From Klebsiella aerogenes (GTDB taxonomy: Bacteria; Pseudomonadota; Gammaproteobacteria; Enterobacterales; Enterobacteriaceae): a stretch of DNA of 64,000 nucleotides. The stretch spans positions 310,001-374,000 of the forward strand of contig CP119076.1 of assembly GCA_029027985.1 (NCBI GenBank). Direction: 5' to 3'. The translations under genes and the position numbers were made by a program. Positions within the stretch are counted from its first letter, which is position 1. Every line of letters starts with the position of its first letter. Positions 19,552 through 29,796 of the stretch are shown here, one piece after another. The notes below the pieces were generated by a model. That model worked only from the letters and a program-made list of their open reading frames with translations. It made no database searches and had not been told where the DNA came from.

Positions 19552-22257
19552 TCAGACGCCGTATCCCATCATTTTGAGCAACCGCTGGGCATGCTGAACG
19601 GCATCCTGGCGGTGCGCCACCCCAAGCTTCTGATACAGATTACGAATATGCGTTTTGATGGTGGTTGCCGCGACATCCAGTTCGCCGGCGATCTGCTCGT
19701 TGCTGTAGCCAGAGTAAATAAGCCCTAATACCTGCCATTCGCGTTGGGTCAGCGGGCTGGTGCGGATAAGCTCCGGCACTTCCGGGTGGTTGAGCAGGCG
19801 CTCGACGAAGCTTTCGTCGAAGTGGGCGAATTTGTGGCGATGATGCTGGTTGATATCGCGCAGGATCCGCTGCGCGCGATGCTGCTCCAGTTCCGGCAGC
19901 GTATTGAGCTGAATCAGCTGGCGCAATTGCTGCGCCATGGCTTCGCCTTCAATCACGAAGTGGTTGATGAAGCCGGTGCGGTTGGCCAGGGTTAAGGCTT
20001 CCAGCAGCGCTTTTTGCGCGTCGCTCTTGCGATCCGCCTGCCAGTACAGTTGGTTCAACAGCAGCAGATTGCGGTTGATATCGCTCATCAAGCGTAGCGA
20101 GCGGGCGTTTTCGTTTAACTCTTCCAGCACCATTTCGGCGGAATCAACATCGCCGAGCAGGATCTGCGCGCGGGCGATATTACGCCACTGGCTCTGCAGG
20201 AAGTGATTATTGGCGAATTCCGGCTTCGGCGTCTGGCGCAGCCAGTTGGCCGCCGCGGTCTTGTCGCCGGTCATCTGCCAGTAGATCACGCGCACCTTAT
20301 CGGCGTTGGAAACCCAGTCGCTGTGATAATGGCCGTTGCCCAACAGGTTTTCCAGGCGATTGAGCTGGCTGCGGGCGTTGTCGAGATCGCCGCGGGCCAG
20401 CGAGCACTGCACCATCAGCGCCAGGCACTGCAACTGCTGCTGCGGCTGATAGCCTGCCAGTACCGTGATGCCGTTGCGGGCACAGCCTTCCGCTTCATCA
20501 AGGCGCGCCCAGGCCCACAGTAGCTGCGCGCGAATGCGCAGCAGGAACTCATGCATCGGCAGCTGTTCAAGGTGCTGGTCACGAATAAGCTGGAACGCTT
20601 TATCCTGAATCTCCCATGCCGCCTGCAGGAAGCCCTGGGCGAAGAGAATTTCGCTCTGCTGGATCATGCTCCACAGGGCGTAGTGCCAGACATCGTGACG
20701 GCGGGCCATCTGTTCGGTCTGCTGCATCACCGCCAGCGATTTGCTCAGCAGGCCTTTGCAGTGCAGCACTTCGCCGTGAACGGAGGTGGCGACGATGCGG
20801 CTGTAATAGTTGGCCAGCGGCAGCTCATCCAATGCCACCATCGCCAGGCGTTCCGCTTCATCCTGATCGCCGGCGTTAATTGCCACCTGCGCGCGCAGGG
20901 CGTTGAAATCGCCGTGCATCGCGGTATCCATTTCGACATCCATCTCCTGCTCGGCGCGGGCCAGCAGGGTATTCACTTCACTATAGCGGTGCTGGCTCTG
21001 CATCAGCCAGGCTTGCAGCAGGATCAGCCGCGGGTTTTCCAGCAGGTTTGACCACGGCAGTGCCGCCAGCGACTGCTCCAGCAGCCCAAGCTCGCTATGG
21101 TTGAACATGCCCCAGGCGTGGTTGAGCAGAATATCGCGCAACATGGCGGCGTCGCCAGCGGCGAGCGCGTGATGAATGGCTTCCGTCGGGAAGCCCTGCG
21201 CCATCCACGCCTCGGCGGCGGCGCGGTGAATTTCCGGGAGTTCAGTCGCCATTTCCCATTGGCAGCGCTGGCGCAGGAAATTACCGAACAGCGGGTGATA
21301 ACGGAACCATTCGCCGGAATCGTCCATCCGGTGCAGGAACAGTCCCTGACGTTCGATCTCTTCCAGCTGCATCTGGCCGTTCTCTTCGCCGGTGACGCGG
21401 ACGATCAGCGCGTCATTCATCGAACGCAACAGCGAGCTTTTTAATAAGAAGCTGCGGGTGCGGGCATCGACGTTATCCAGGACTTCATCGACGAGATAAT
21501 CGGAAAGATGGCTGGCGTTTATCCCGGCGAGGCGGCGGGCGGAGTGGTGGGCGGAGCTATTTTTCTGCCGGGCGGAGAGGGCGATGAGCTGGAGGGCGGT
21601 GGCCCAGCCAGCGACGTCATCGCACAGGCGGCTGCTGTCATCGGCCTCAATTGGCGAGGAAAGGCGGCAATCGAAAAATTGTTTCGCTTCCTGATGAGTA
21701 AAAGCCAACTGTTGGCTGCCGATTTCGAGTAATTGTTCACGTACGCGCAGGTTGGCGATCCCCAACTGCGGCAGGTTGCGCGACAGCACCACCAGAGTCA
21801 TGGTTTCCGGCTGATGGCGCAGGAAGAAGCGCATCGCGTCGTGGATAACCGGGTTATTAATCAGATGGTAATCATCGATCACCAGATACAGCGGGCGCTG
21901 CCAGTCGGCGAGTTCGATAAAAAGCTGCGCAAACAGCGATGGCAGGCTGGCGTACTGGCGCTTTTGCACCATGGCTTCGCTGGCGGCGCAGTGGCTGCCG
22001 GTAGCCTGTTGGATGGCTGCAATCAGATAGCTGGCGAAGCGCTCCTGCTGGTTGTCGCCTTCATCAAGCGAGAACCAGCCGAGGTCATGCTTACCCGAAG
22101 CCCACTGCGAAACGAGCGTGGTTTTGCCGTAACCTGCCGGGCTGGTCACCAACGCGAGACGATAATTGTTCGCGCCGGAAAGTTTCGCCAGTAACCGCTC
22201 GCGAACCACGGTGTGTTCGAGACGGGACGGACGACTTAATTTAGACGGAATCAACAT
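19552..22257 (-). CDS. malT: MalT, maltotriose- and ATP-dependent activator of the maltose regulon
   Basis: 901 residues as in E. coli. This STAND/AP-ATPase activator has a Walker [10 protein letters not shown] at residues 39-47, a nucleotide-binding/winged region, a helical-repeat sensor domain (about 430-800) and a C-terminal LuxR-type DNA-binding domain ([20 protein letters not shown] onward). Bound to maltotriose and ATP it binds MalT boxes such as those before malP. It is divergent from malPQ across 621 bp, and a CRP site precisely like that of E. coli malT is present upstream. Confidence 0.97.
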   Translation of the reverse strand: MLIPSKLSRPSRLEHTVVRERLLAKLSGANNYRLALVTSPAGYGKTTLVSQWASGKHDLGWFSLDEGDNQQERFASYLIAAIQQATGSHCAASEAMVQKRQYASLPSLFAQLFIELADWQRPLYLVIDDYHLINNPVIHDAMRFFLRHQPETMTLVVLSRNLPQLGIANLRVREQLLEIGSQQLAFTHQEAKQFFDCRLSSPIEADDSSRLCDDVAGWATALQLIALSARQKNSSAHHSARRLAGINASHLSDYLVDEVLDNVDARTRSFLLKSSLLRSMNDALIVRVTGEENGQMQLEEIERQGLFLHRMDDSGEWFRYHPLFGNFLRQRCQWEMATELPEIHRAAAEAWMAQGFPTEAIHHALAAGDAAMLRDILLNHAWGMFNHSELGLLEQSLAALPWSNLLENPRLILLQAWLMQSQHRYSEVNTLLARAEQEMDVEMDTAMHGDFNALRAQVAINAGDQDEAERLAMVALDELPLANYYSRIVATSVHGEVLHCKGLLSKSLAVMQQTEQMARRHDVWHYALWSMIQQSEILFAQGFLQAAWEIQDKAFQLIRDQHLEQLPMHEFLLRIRAQLLWAWARLDEAEGCARNGITVLAGYQPQQQLQCLALMVQCSLARGDLDNARSQLNRLENLLGNGHYHSDWVSNADKVRVIYWQMTGDKTAAANWLRQTPKPEFANNHFLQSQWRNIARAQILLGDVDSAEMVLEELNENARSLRLMSDINRNLLLLNQLYWQADRKSDAQKALLEALTLANRTGFINHFVIEGEAMAQQLRQLIQLNTLPELEQHRAQRILRDINQHHRHKFAHFDESFVERLLNHPEVPELIRTSPLTQREWQVLGLIYSGYSNEQIAGELDVAATTIKTHIRNLYQKLGVAHRQDAVQHAQRLLKMMGYGV

Positions 22258-22377
22258 AGTTCACTATTTCGCTGTGCAAGAAAGGAATGGGGATTTTTTT
22301 TGCGCTTCGTAATTAATAACTCCTAAGGTCGGCGATAATGAAAATTATTGCAAGTTATGTCCAAAATTGATGCTCTC

Positions 22378-22399
22378 GAATTTGCACTGGGTCACAAAT
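22378..22399 (-). promoter_or_regulatory. CRP site of the malT promoter
   Basis: The core TTTGCACTGGGTCACAAAT differs at very few positions from the known CRP site of E. coli malT read on this strand. It lies about 120-140 bp upstream of the malT start, as expected for its leader. Confidence 0.75.
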
Positions 22400-22749
22400 C
22401 CTCATTTAGGTTTTTAACGGAACCTAAACCGGTACCAGTGCGCGTCACACCTCAGTTCCTGACGGTTTCGCCCGGTAATAAATCACTTTTAATACCGTTT
22501 TTTGTAGTTGATTGTTTTTATTAAGTTATCCTCATTGAATTCTTAGGCTTAATCTATTTCACGTATTTTTGTCATGGCGTCTTTTTATTCTGTGGGTGGT
22601 TTATTTTTTATTTCTCGATAACCGCAGAAGAGCATTTTGTTTTTCTGCATGAATTGCACTGTAACAAATTTACGGCTTACTACACTGGCGATTTTATTGT
22701 TCTGAACGCGGAATAAGGCAGTGAATTGCCGGCGACGGGCTAACGTTAA

Positions 22750-22765
22750 AGTGGCCGCGATCACA
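22750..22765 (+). promoter_or_regulatory. Candidate CRP site upstream of malP
   Basis: AGTGG-CCGCGA-TCACA, with a perfect right half-site, lies about 115-130 bp before the malP start, just upstream of the MalT boxes. Confidence 0.45.
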
Positions 22766-22772
22766 ATTTTCG

Positions 22773-22817
22773 CTCATCCCTGCCACTCCTCCCTGCCTAA
22801 TCCCCCTCGGGATGAGG
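22773..22817. promoter_or_regulatory. MalT-box cluster of the malPQ promoter
   Basis: GGGATGAGG at 22809-22817 on the plus strand fits the MalT box GGGA(T/G)GAGG. Two minus-strand matches, GGGATGAG (22773-22780 complement) and GGGAGGAG (22786-22793 complement), lie just upstream, and CGGGAGG follows at about 22828. This cluster about 60-105 bp before malP marks it as a MalT-activated promoter. Confidence 0.75.
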
Positions 22818-22878
22818 CAGCGGCATCGGGAGGTCGGCACACTAAGGCTAACGTTTTAGTAAAGGACCCGGATTTCTT

Positions 22879-25269
22879 ATGTCACAGACTTCTTTTAACC
22901 AAGCTCAGTTTCAGGCTGCACTGACGCGTCAGTGGCAGCGTTTCGGTTTATCGTCAGCCGCAGAGATGACCCAGCGCCAGTGGTGGCAGGCGGTCAGTGG
23001 CGCGCTGGCGGAGCTTCTGGCGGCGCAACCCGCGGCGAAAGCCGTGAAAGGACAGCGCCACGTTAACTACATCTCGATGGAATTCCTGATTGGCCGCCTG
23101 ACCGGCAACAACCTGCTCAATCTCGGTTGGTATGAAGGCGTGAGCGAAACGCTGCAGGCGTATGACATCCACCTGACCGACTTGCTGGAAGAAGAGACCG
23201 ATCCGGCGTTGGGCAACGGCGGCCTGGGCCGTCTGGCGGCCTGTTTCCTGGATTCAATGGCTACCGTCGGCCAGTCGGCGACCGGTTATGGCCTGAACTA
23301 TCAGTACGGCCTGTTCCGCCAGTCCTTCGATGACGGCCAGCAGATGGAAGCGCCGGATGACTGGGGACGCGGCAGCTATCCGTGGTTCCGCCACAACAAC
23401 GCGCTGGATGTGCAGGTCAGCATTGGCGGCAAAGTTAGTAAAAACGGCGAATGGCAGCCAGCATTCGTGATGATCGGCGAAGCCTGGGATCTGCCGGTGC
23501 TGGGTTATCGCAACAACGTCGCGCAGCCGCTGCGCCTGTGGCAGGCCAGACATGCCCATCCGTTCAACCTGACCAAATTTAACGACGGCGATTTCCTGCG
23601 CGCGGAGCAGCAAGGTATCGACGCGGAAAAACTGACCAAAGTCCTGTACCCGAACGACAACCATCAGGCGGGCAAAAAACTGCGCCTGATGCAGCAGTAC
23701 TTCCAGTGCGCCTGCTCGGTGGCCGATATTTTGCGTCGCCATCACCTGGCGGGCCGCAAGCTGCATGAGCTGGCGGATTACGAAGTTATCCAACTGAACG
23801 ATACCCATCCGACCATCGCCATCCCGGAACTGCTGCGCGTGCTGCTCGATGAGCATCAGATGAGCTGGGAAGAGGCGTGGGCCATCACCAGCAAAACCTT
23901 CGCTTACACCAACCATACCCTGATGCCGGAAGCGCTGGAGTGCTGGGACGAGAAGCTGGTGAAAGCGTTGCTGCCGCGCCATATGCAGATCATCAAAGAG
24001 ATTAACGACAGATTTAAACGGCTGGTGGAGAAAACCTGGCCGGGTAATAAGCCGGTCTGGGCGAAGCTGGCTGTGGTGCATGACAAGCAGGTGCGGATGG
24101 CGAATATGTGCGTGGTGAGCGGCTTTGCGGTCAACGGTGTCGCGGCGCTGCACTCTGAGCTGGTGGTGAAGGATCTGTTCCCGGAATATCACCTGCTGTG
24201 GCCGAACAAATTCCATAATGTGACCAACGGCATCACGCCGCGTCGCTGGATTAAACAGTGTAACCCGGCGCTGGCCGCGCTGCTGGATAAAACGCTGAAG
24301 AAAGAGTGGGCCAACGATCTCGACCAGCTGATTAAGCTGGAGAAATATGCCGATGACGCGAAATTCCGTCAGGTTTATCGCGATATCAAGCAGGCCAATA
24401 AAGTGCGTCTCGCCAGGTTCGTTAAGCTGCGCACCGGCATCGACATCAACCCGCAGGCGATTTTCGATATCCAGATTAAGCGCCTGCACGAGTACAAACG
24501 CCAGCACCTCAATCTGCTGAATATTCTGGCGCAGTACAAAGAGATCCGCGAAAACCCGCAGGCCGATCGCGTGCCACGCGTGTTCCTGTTCGGCGCCAAA
24601 GCCGCACCAGGTTACTACCTGGCGAAGAACATCATCCTGGCGATCAACAAGGTTGCCGAAGCGATCAACAACGATCCGCTGGTGGGCGATAAGCTGAAAG
24701 TGGTCTTCTTGCCGGATTACTGCGTGTCGGCGGCGGAAATGCTGATCCCGGCGGCGGATGTCTCCGAGCAAATCTCGACGGCGGGTAAAGAGGCTTCCGG
24801 TACCGGCAACATGAAGCTGGCGCTGAACGGCGCGCTGACCGTCGGCACGCTTGACGGCGCCAACGTCGAAATCGCTGAGCAGGTCGGCGAGGACAACATC
24901 TTTATCTTCGGCCACACGGTGGAAGAGGTGAAAGCGCTGAAAGCAAAAGGCTACGATCCGCTGAAATGGCGCAAGAAGGATAAACTGCTGGATGCGGTGC
25001 TGAAAGAGCTGGAGAGCGGCAAATACAGCGGCGGCGACAAACACGCTTTTGATCAGATGCTGCACAGTCTGCTGAAAGGCGGCGACCCCTACCTGGTGTT
25101 GGCCGACTTTGCCGCCTATGTCGCGGCGCAGAAACAGGTTGATGAGCTGTATCGCGACCAGGAAGCCTGGACCCGCGCGGCGATCCTCAACACCGCGCGC
25201 TGCGGCATGTTCAGCTCGGACCGTTCCATTCGCGATTATCAGCAACGTATTTGGCAGGCAAAACGCTAA
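22879..25269 (+). CDS. malP: MalP, maltodextrin phosphorylase
   Basis: Splits linear maltodextrins with phosphate to glucose 1-phosphate. 796 residues (E. coli 797), GT35 family, with the pyridoxal-phosphate lysine in [14 protein letters not shown] near residue 645. It lacks the glycogen-binding features expected of GlgP and is close to E. coli MalP throughout. First gene of malPQ; malQ starts 10 bp after its stop. Confidence 0.97.
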   Translation: MSQTSFNQAQFQAALTRQWQRFGLSSAAEMTQRQWWQAVSGALAELLAAQPAAKAVKGQRHVNYISMEFLIGRLTGNNLLNLGWYEGVSETLQAYDIHLTDLLEEETDPALGNGGLGRLAACFLDSMATVGQSATGYGLNYQYGLFRQSFDDGQQMEAPDDWGRGSYPWFRHNNALDVQVSIGGKVSKNGEWQPAFVMIGEAWDLPVLGYRNNVAQPLRLWQARHAHPFNLTKFNDGDFLRAEQQGIDAEKLTKVLYPNDNHQAGKKLRLMQQYFQCACSVADILRRHHLAGRKLHELADYEVIQLNDTHPTIAIPELLRVLLDEHQMSWEEAWAITSKTFAYTNHTLMPEALECWDEKLVKALLPRHMQIIKEINDRFKRLVEKTWPGNKPVWAKLAVVHDKQVRMANMCVVSGFAVNGVAALHSELVVKDLFPEYHLLWPNKFHNVTNGITPRRWIKQCNPALAALLDKTLKKEWANDLDQLIKLEKYADDAKFRQVYRDIKQANKVRLARFVKLRTGIDINPQAIFDIQIKRLHEYKRQHLNLLNILAQYKEIRENPQADRVPRVFLFGAKAAPGYYLAKNIILAINKVAEAINNDPLVGDKLKVVFLPDYCVSAAEMLIPAADVSEQISTAGKEASGTGNMKLALNGALTVGTLDGANVEIAEQVGEDNIFIFGHTVEEVKALKAKGYDPLKWRKKDKLLDAVLKELESGKYSGGDKHAFDQMLHSLLKGGDPYLVLADFAAYVAAQKQVDELYRDQEAWTRAAILNTARCGMFSSDRSIRDYQQRIWQAKR

Positions 25270-25279
25270 GGACAGGCCT

Positions 25280-27355
25280 ATGGAGAATAAACGCCTTGAT
25301 AATGCCGCGCTGGCGGCAGGGATCAGCCCCAGTTATATCAACGCGCACGGGCAGCCGCAGTCGATCGCGGCGGCCACCAAACAGCGTTTGCTGGATGCCA
25401 TGCATCGTGCTCCTGCCGCCGCGAAAGCGGCGGTAGAGCCGCTACCGACGGTGCAGGTTTTTACCCATGGTAAGAAAATGCAGCTGCCGGTGGCGGGCCG
25501 CGGCGCATTCCACTGGCTGCTGACCACTGAAGAAGGCAAGCAGTATCAGGGAGAGGCGCGCGGCGGTGAGACGTTGACGCTGCCGGGAAGATTGCCGGAA
25601 GGTTATCACACGCTAACCCTGACGCGGGATGGCGAGCGCTGGCACTGCCGGGCGATCGTGGCCCCGGCGCGCTGCTATGAACCGTCGGCGTTGAAAGAGG
25701 GGAAAAAGCTGTGGGGGGCCTGCGTCCAGCTGTATACCCTGCGCTCTGAGAAAAACTGGGGGATCGGCGATTTCGGCGATTTACGCGCTATGCTGCCGGA
25801 AATCGCCCGTCGCGGCGGCGCGTTTATCGGCCTCAACCCGATTCACGCGCTGTATCCGGCCAACCCGGAGAGCGCCAGCCCGTACAGCCCGTCGTCGCGC
25901 CGCTGGCTCAACGTTATCTATATCGACGTTAACGCGGTGGAGGATTTTCATCGCAGCCGCGCCGCGCAGGCGTGGTGGCAGCTTCCGGCGACCCAACAGG
26001 CGCTACAGGCCGCGCGCCAGACCGATGATGTCGATTATACCGCCGTCACTACGCTGAAGTTGACCGCGCTGCGCATGGCGTGGGCGGAGTTTTCGACTCG
26101 CGAAGACGAGCAAATGGCGGATTTCCGTCAATTCGTCCTTCGCGAAGGTGAAAGTCTCTACTGGCAGGCGGCATTTGATGCGCTGCATGCCTGGCAGAGC
26201 CAGCAGGACCCCATGCGCTGGGGTTGGCCGGCATGGCCGAAGGCGTACCAGAGCACGACCAGCCCGCAGGTGAAGGCCTTCTGCAAAGAGCATGCCGATG
26301 AGGTGAGTTTCTACCTGTGGCTGCAGTGGTTGGCTTATACGCAGTTTGCCGTTTGCTGGCAAACCAGCCAGCAGGATGCGATGCCGATTGGCCTGTATCG
26401 CGACCTGGCGGTCGGCGTCGCCGAAGGCGGCTCTGAGACCTGGTGCGATCGCGAACTGTACTGCCTGAAGGCGTCTGTCGGCGCGCCGCCGGATATCCTC
26501 GGCCCGCTGGGGCAGAACTGGGGGCTGCCGCCGATGGATCCGCACGTCATGGTCGCCCGCGCTTATGAGCCGTTTATCGAGCTGCTGCGGGCGAATATGC
26601 AAAACTGCGGCGCATTGCGTATCGACCACGTCATGTCGGTGCTGCGCCTGTGGTGGATCCCGTATGGCGAGACTGCCGACCACGGGGCCTATGTGCAGTA
26701 CCCGGTGGATGATTTGTTGTCGATTCTGGCGTTGGAGAGCCAGCGCCATCGCTGCATGGTGATCGGCGAAGATCTTGGCACCGTACCGGTTGAAATCGTC
26801 GGTAAGCTGCGTAAGCGCGGCGTTTACTCGTACAAAGTGCTCTATTTTGAGAACGACCACGATAAAACCTTCCGCGCGCCGAAAGCTTATCCGCCGCAGT
26901 CGATGGCGGTCGCGACGACCCATGACCTACCGACGCTGCGCGGATATTGGGAGAGCGGCGATCTGACGCTTGGCAAGTCGCTGGGTCTGTATCCGGACGA
27001 GGCGGTGTTGCGCGGGTTGTATGCGGATCGCGAGCTGGCGAAGCAGGGGTTGCTGGACGCGCTGCATCGGTACGGTTGTTTGCCGAAGCGCGCCGGACAT
27101 AAGGCGTCGCTGATGGCGATGACCGCAACGCTCAATCGCGGGATGCAGCGATATATCGCCGACAGCAATAGCGCCCTGCTAGGGCTGCAGCCGGAAGATT
27201 GGTTGGAGATGGCTTCACCGGTCAACATTCCAGGCACCAGTACTGAGTATCCAAACTGGCGGCGTAAACTTGCCGTGACACTCGAACGGATGTTTGCCGA
27301 TGAGCGGGTGAATAAGCTGATTAAAGACCTGGACAAGCGTCGTAAATCCCGTTAA
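25280..27355 (+). CDS. malQ: MalQ, 4-alpha-glucanotransferase (amylomaltase)
   Basis: Transfers maltosyl and longer dextrinyl groups between maltodextrins, releasing glucose and making chains long enough for MalP. GH77 family, 691 residues (E. coli 694). Recognisable stretches include LRIDHVMSVLRLWWIP (nucleophile Asp), MVIGEDLGTVP (acid/base Glu) and VATTHDLPTLRGYW. The start MENKRLDNAALAAG at 25280 lies just after malP with GGA upstream; the open frame extends farther upstream inside malP but without family support. Confidence 0.97.
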   Translation: MENKRLDNAALAAGISPSYINAHGQPQSIAAATKQRLLDAMHRAPAAAKAAVEPLPTVQVFTHGKKMQLPVAGRGAFHWLLTTEEGKQYQGEARGGETLTLPGRLPEGYHTLTLTRDGERWHCRAIVAPARCYEPSALKEGKKLWGACVQLYTLRSEKNWGIGDFGDLRAMLPEIARRGGAFIGLNPIHALYPANPESASPYSPSSRRWLNVIYIDVNAVEDFHRSRAAQAWWQLPATQQALQAARQTDDVDYTAVTTLKLTALRMAWAEFSTREDEQMADFRQFVLREGESLYWQAAFDALHAWQSQQDPMRWGWPAWPKAYQSTTSPQVKAFCKEHADEVSFYLWLQWLAYTQFAVCWQTSQQDAMPIGLYRDLAVGVAEGGSETWCDRELYCLKASVGAPPDILGPLGQNWGLPPMDPHVMVARAYEPFIELLRANMQNCGALRIDHVMSVLRLWWIPYGETADHGAYVQYPVDDLLSILALESQRHRCMVIGEDLGTVPVEIVGKLRKRGVYSYKVLYFENDHDKTFRAPKAYPPQSMAVATTHDLPTLRGYWESGDLTLGKSLGLYPDEAVLRGLYADRELAKQGLLDALHRYGCLPKRAGHKASLMAMTATLNRGMQRYIADSNSALLGLQPEDWLEMASPVNIPGTSTEYPNWRRKLAVTLERMFADERVNKLIKDLDKRRKSR

Positions 27356-27367
27356 TCCAGAGAAAAT

Positions 27368-27437
27368 TCCCCGGTGGCGCTGCGCTTACCGGGGCTACGG
27401 GTAGCCCGGATAAGGCGCTTTGCGCCGCCATCCGGGA
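27368..27437. repeat. Single two-module REP element after malQ
   Basis: Module one is CCCCGGT/ACCGGGG (27369-27375 and 27388-27394) and module two is CCCGGAT/ATCCGGG (27405-27411 and 27430-27436), joined by CTACGGGTAG. It has the same two-hairpin plan as the tandem arrays at 14.9 and 31.7 kb, but as one copy. It lies between the convergent malQ and gntT. Confidence 0.8.
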
Positions 27438-27448
27438 AACGAGCAACA

Positions 27449-27484
27449 AAAAGGCCGGGCGCATGATGCGGACCCGGCCTTTTC
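27449..27484. terminator. Bidirectional terminator between malQ and gntT
   Basis: AAAAGGCCGGG (27449-27459) pairs perfectly with CCCGGCCTTTT (27473-27483) around a 13-base loop, with A and T runs on the two sides. It can end malPQ on the plus strand and gntT on the minus strand. Confidence 0.85.
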
Positions 27485-27501
27485 TTATCTCAGGGAGAAG
27501 G

Positions 27502-28818
27502 TTACACCACCATCCCCAACAGCAGACAACCAATCAGACCACATACGGAAATGATGGTTTCCAGCACTGACCAGGACTTGATGGTCTCGCCAATGGTCAG
27601 GTTGAAATACTCTTTGAACAGCCAGAAACCTGGATCGTTCACGTGTGAGAAGATAACGCTACCGGAGCCAACGGCGATAACCATCAGTTCCGGGCTGACG
27701 CCGGTGGTAGCAATCAGCGGCGCGGCGATACCGCCCGCGGTGATGGCGGCAACGGTCGCTGAACCCAGCGCGATACGCAGCACCGCGGCAATGGACCATG
27801 CCATAAACAGCGGAGACATATTGGATTCGTGCATGATAGAGGCGATGTACTTATCCATGCCGCTATCAACCAACACCTGCTTGAAGGCGCCGCCTCCGCC
27901 GATGATCAACAACATCATCGCGATGATTTTGATAGAAGAGGTCAGCGTCTCGTTGATTTGCTCCATCGAACGGCCGCGGTTCAGACCAAAGGTGAACATC
28001 GCGATCAGCACCGCAATCAGGGTCGCCATTACCGGGTCGCCAAAGAACTCGGCAATCGGCAGGAAGGCGTGGCCTTTCGGCAGGATCATTTCGGCAACGG
28101 CGCGCATTGCCATCAGGATCACCGGTACCAGAGAAGTCCAGACGCTGACGCCAAAGCCCGGCATCTCTTCTTCGCTAAAGGTTTTCGGGTTGTGCAGACC
28201 TTCCGGAATCGGCTTATCGATGCCTTTCAGGCAGCGGGCAAAAACCGGACCGGCGAGAATAACCGTCGGGATAGCCAGAATCGTACCGTAGAGCAGCGTT
28301 TTGCCCATATCAGCATGGAAGATGGTGGCGATAGCGGTCGGACCCGGGTGCGGCGGTAGGAAGCCGTGGGTGACTGACAGCGCGGCGGCCATCGGTACGC
28401 CGACGTACAGCAGCGGGATACGCGCGGAGGCGGCGATGGTGAACACCAGCGGCAGCATCAGCACGAAGCCGACTTCATAGAACAGGGCGAAACCGACGGT
28501 GAAACCGGTCAGGACGACGGCCCATTGAATATGTTTTTTACCGAATTTATCAATCAGAGTGGTGGCGATACGCTGCGCGCCGCCGCAGTCCGCCAGCATC
28601 TTACCGAGCATGGCGCCAAAGCCCATGATCAGCGCGAGGCTGCCGAGGGTACCCCCAACGCCGTTCTTGATGGATACGATGACTTTATCCAGAGGCATGC
28701 CCTGCATTAATCCGACGGCGAGCGCCACCAGAACCAGAGCGATGAAGCCGTTCATTTTGAAACGGATCATCAGCAACAATAACAGGGCAACCCCGATAGC
28801 TACGATGACTAATGGCAT
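27502..28818 (-). CDS. gntT: GntT, high-affinity gluconate permease
   Basis: 438 residues as in E. coli GntT, GntP-family inner-membrane gluconate:H+ symporter with about a dozen hydrophobic segments. Typical motifs include FALFYEVGFVLMLPL (about 109-124) and FSHVNDPGFWLFKEYF near the C-terminus. It is the second gluconate permease in this window, a distant homologue of GntU. GntR operators upstream, including one exact consensus match, place it in the gntR regulon. Confidence 0.97.
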   Translation of the reverse strand: MPLVIVAIGVALLLLLMIRFKMNGFIALVLVALAVGLMQGMPLDKVIVSIKNGVGGTLGSLALIMGFGAMLGKMLADCGGAQRIATTLIDKFGKKHIQWAVVLTGFTVGFALFYEVGFVLMLPLVFTIAASARIPLLYVGVPMAAALSVTHGFLPPHPGPTAIATIFHADMGKTLLYGTILAIPTVILAGPVFARCLKGIDKPIPEGLHNPKTFSEEEMPGFGVSVWTSLVPVILMAMRAVAEMILPKGHAFLPIAEFFGDPVMATLIAVLIAMFTFGLNRGRSMEQINETLTSSIKIIAMMLLIIGGGGAFKQVLVDSGMDKYIASIMHESNMSPLFMAWSIAAVLRIALGSATVAAITAGGIAAPLIATTGVSPELMVIAVGSGSVIFSHVNDPGFWLFKEYFNLTIGETIKSWSVLETIISVCGLIGCLLLGMVV

Positions 28819-28835
28819 GATTTACCTGGCCTTAA

Positions 28836-29105
28836 CTTGTTATGGGTAACGTTAAAGTCTCAACATCTACAGTATCCGTTCCACACGGGAACAAGGATGT
28901 CTGGCACCGTAAAGCTGGCATTTTCCTGACCCAGAGAGAGGAGAGCTGGCTATTTTTTATCGGTGGTGCTTGTTGTGAATGATACGGGTAACATGTGAGC
29001 TTTGAGAATGCCCCAGGCGTGGTAAATTTTAAATATGAGACTTAAGTCATACTCTCTGCCGGGTTTTTGCAGTGCGGGCGAGTAAGAACTGTTATGCGGT
29101 AACAT
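28836..29105. promoter_or_regulatory. GntR operator set upstream of gntT
   Basis: Three matches lie in the 344-bp gap before gntT. CTTGTTATGGGTAACG is at 28836-28851, next to the start. ATGATACGGGTAACAT at 28979-28994 is the exact complement of the GntR consensus ATGTTACCCGTATCAT. GTTATGCGGTAACAT at 29091-29105 is the third. The middle one is the strongest and the spacing of about 140 bp between the first two could allow looping. The rest of the gap holds no gene. Confidence 0.75.
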
Positions 29106-29120
29106 GAAAGCTGGGGAAGT

Positions 29121-29148
29121 CGCCCGGCAAACGGAATGTCGCCGGGCG
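29121..29148 (-). terminator. Hairpin downstream of nfuA
   Basis: CGCCCGGC (29121-29128) pairs with GCCGGGCG (29141-29148). It lies 14 bp past the nfuA stop in minus-strand reading. No T tract is seen, so it may be a weak terminator or a 3' stabilising structure. Confidence 0.45.
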
Positions 29149-29162
29149 CAGGGAACGAAAGC

Positions 29163-29738
29163 TTAGTAGTAGGAGTGCTCGCCGCGCTGGTGCTCGGTCA
29201 GATCGCGCACGCCTTTCAGCTCCGGGAATTCATTCAGCAGCTGCTTCTCGATCCCTTCTTTCAGGGTCACGTCGACCATGGAACAGCCGTTGCAACCGCC
29301 GCCGAACTGCAGGATAGCCAGGCCGTCTTCGGTGATTTCCATCAGCGACACGCGGCCGCCGTGGCCTGCCAGCTGAGGGTTGATCTGCGACTGCAGCAGA
29401 TACTCAACGCGCTCCATCAGCGGGGCGTCGTCGGAAACCTTACGCATTTTAGCGTTCGGCGCTTTCAGCGTCAGCTGAGAACCGAGCTGGTCGGTGACGA
29501 AGTCGATTTCAGCATCTTCCAGATAAGGCGCGCTGAGTTCATCGACATATGCGGTCAGCTGTTCGAATTTCAGCGCCGTGTCGGTGTCTTCCACCGCATC
29601 CGGTGGGCAGTAAGATACGCCGCACTCAGCGTTTGGGGTGCCGGGATTAATCACAAATACGCGAATTTGCGTCCCTTCTTCCTGATTTGCCAGCAGTTTG
29701 GCAAAGTGCGCTTGTGCAGCATCGGAAATACGGATCAT
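29163..29738 (-). CDS. nfuA: NfuA, iron-sulfur cluster carrier
   Basis: Carries [4Fe-4S] clusters to target proteins and supports Fe-S repair under oxidative stress or iron shortage. 191 residues as in E. coli. The N-terminal half is a degenerate A-type scaffold domain (about 1-100) and the C-terminal half a Nfu domain with the cluster-binding CNGC at Cys149 and Cys152. It lies downstream of gntX on the same strand (58-bp gap). Confidence 0.97.
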   Translation of the reverse strand: MIRISDAAQAHFAKLLANQEEGTQIRVFVINPGTPNAECGVSYCPPDAVEDTDTALKFEQLTAYVDELSAPYLEDAEIDFVTDQLGSQLTLKAPNAKMRKVSDDAPLMERVEYLLQSQINPQLAGHGGRVSLMEITEDGLAILQFGGGCNGCSMVDVTLKEGIEKQLLNEFPELKGVRDLTEHQRGEHSYY

Positions 29739-29796
29739 AGCGTTGGCCTAATAGTTGACTATTTTACTGGGTTATAATACGCCCATCAGCGGGGGT

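Noticed and set aside
23254-25245. 663-codon open frame antisense to malP
   Set aside because: A shadow of the high-GC malP gene; the product is low in recognisable motifs.
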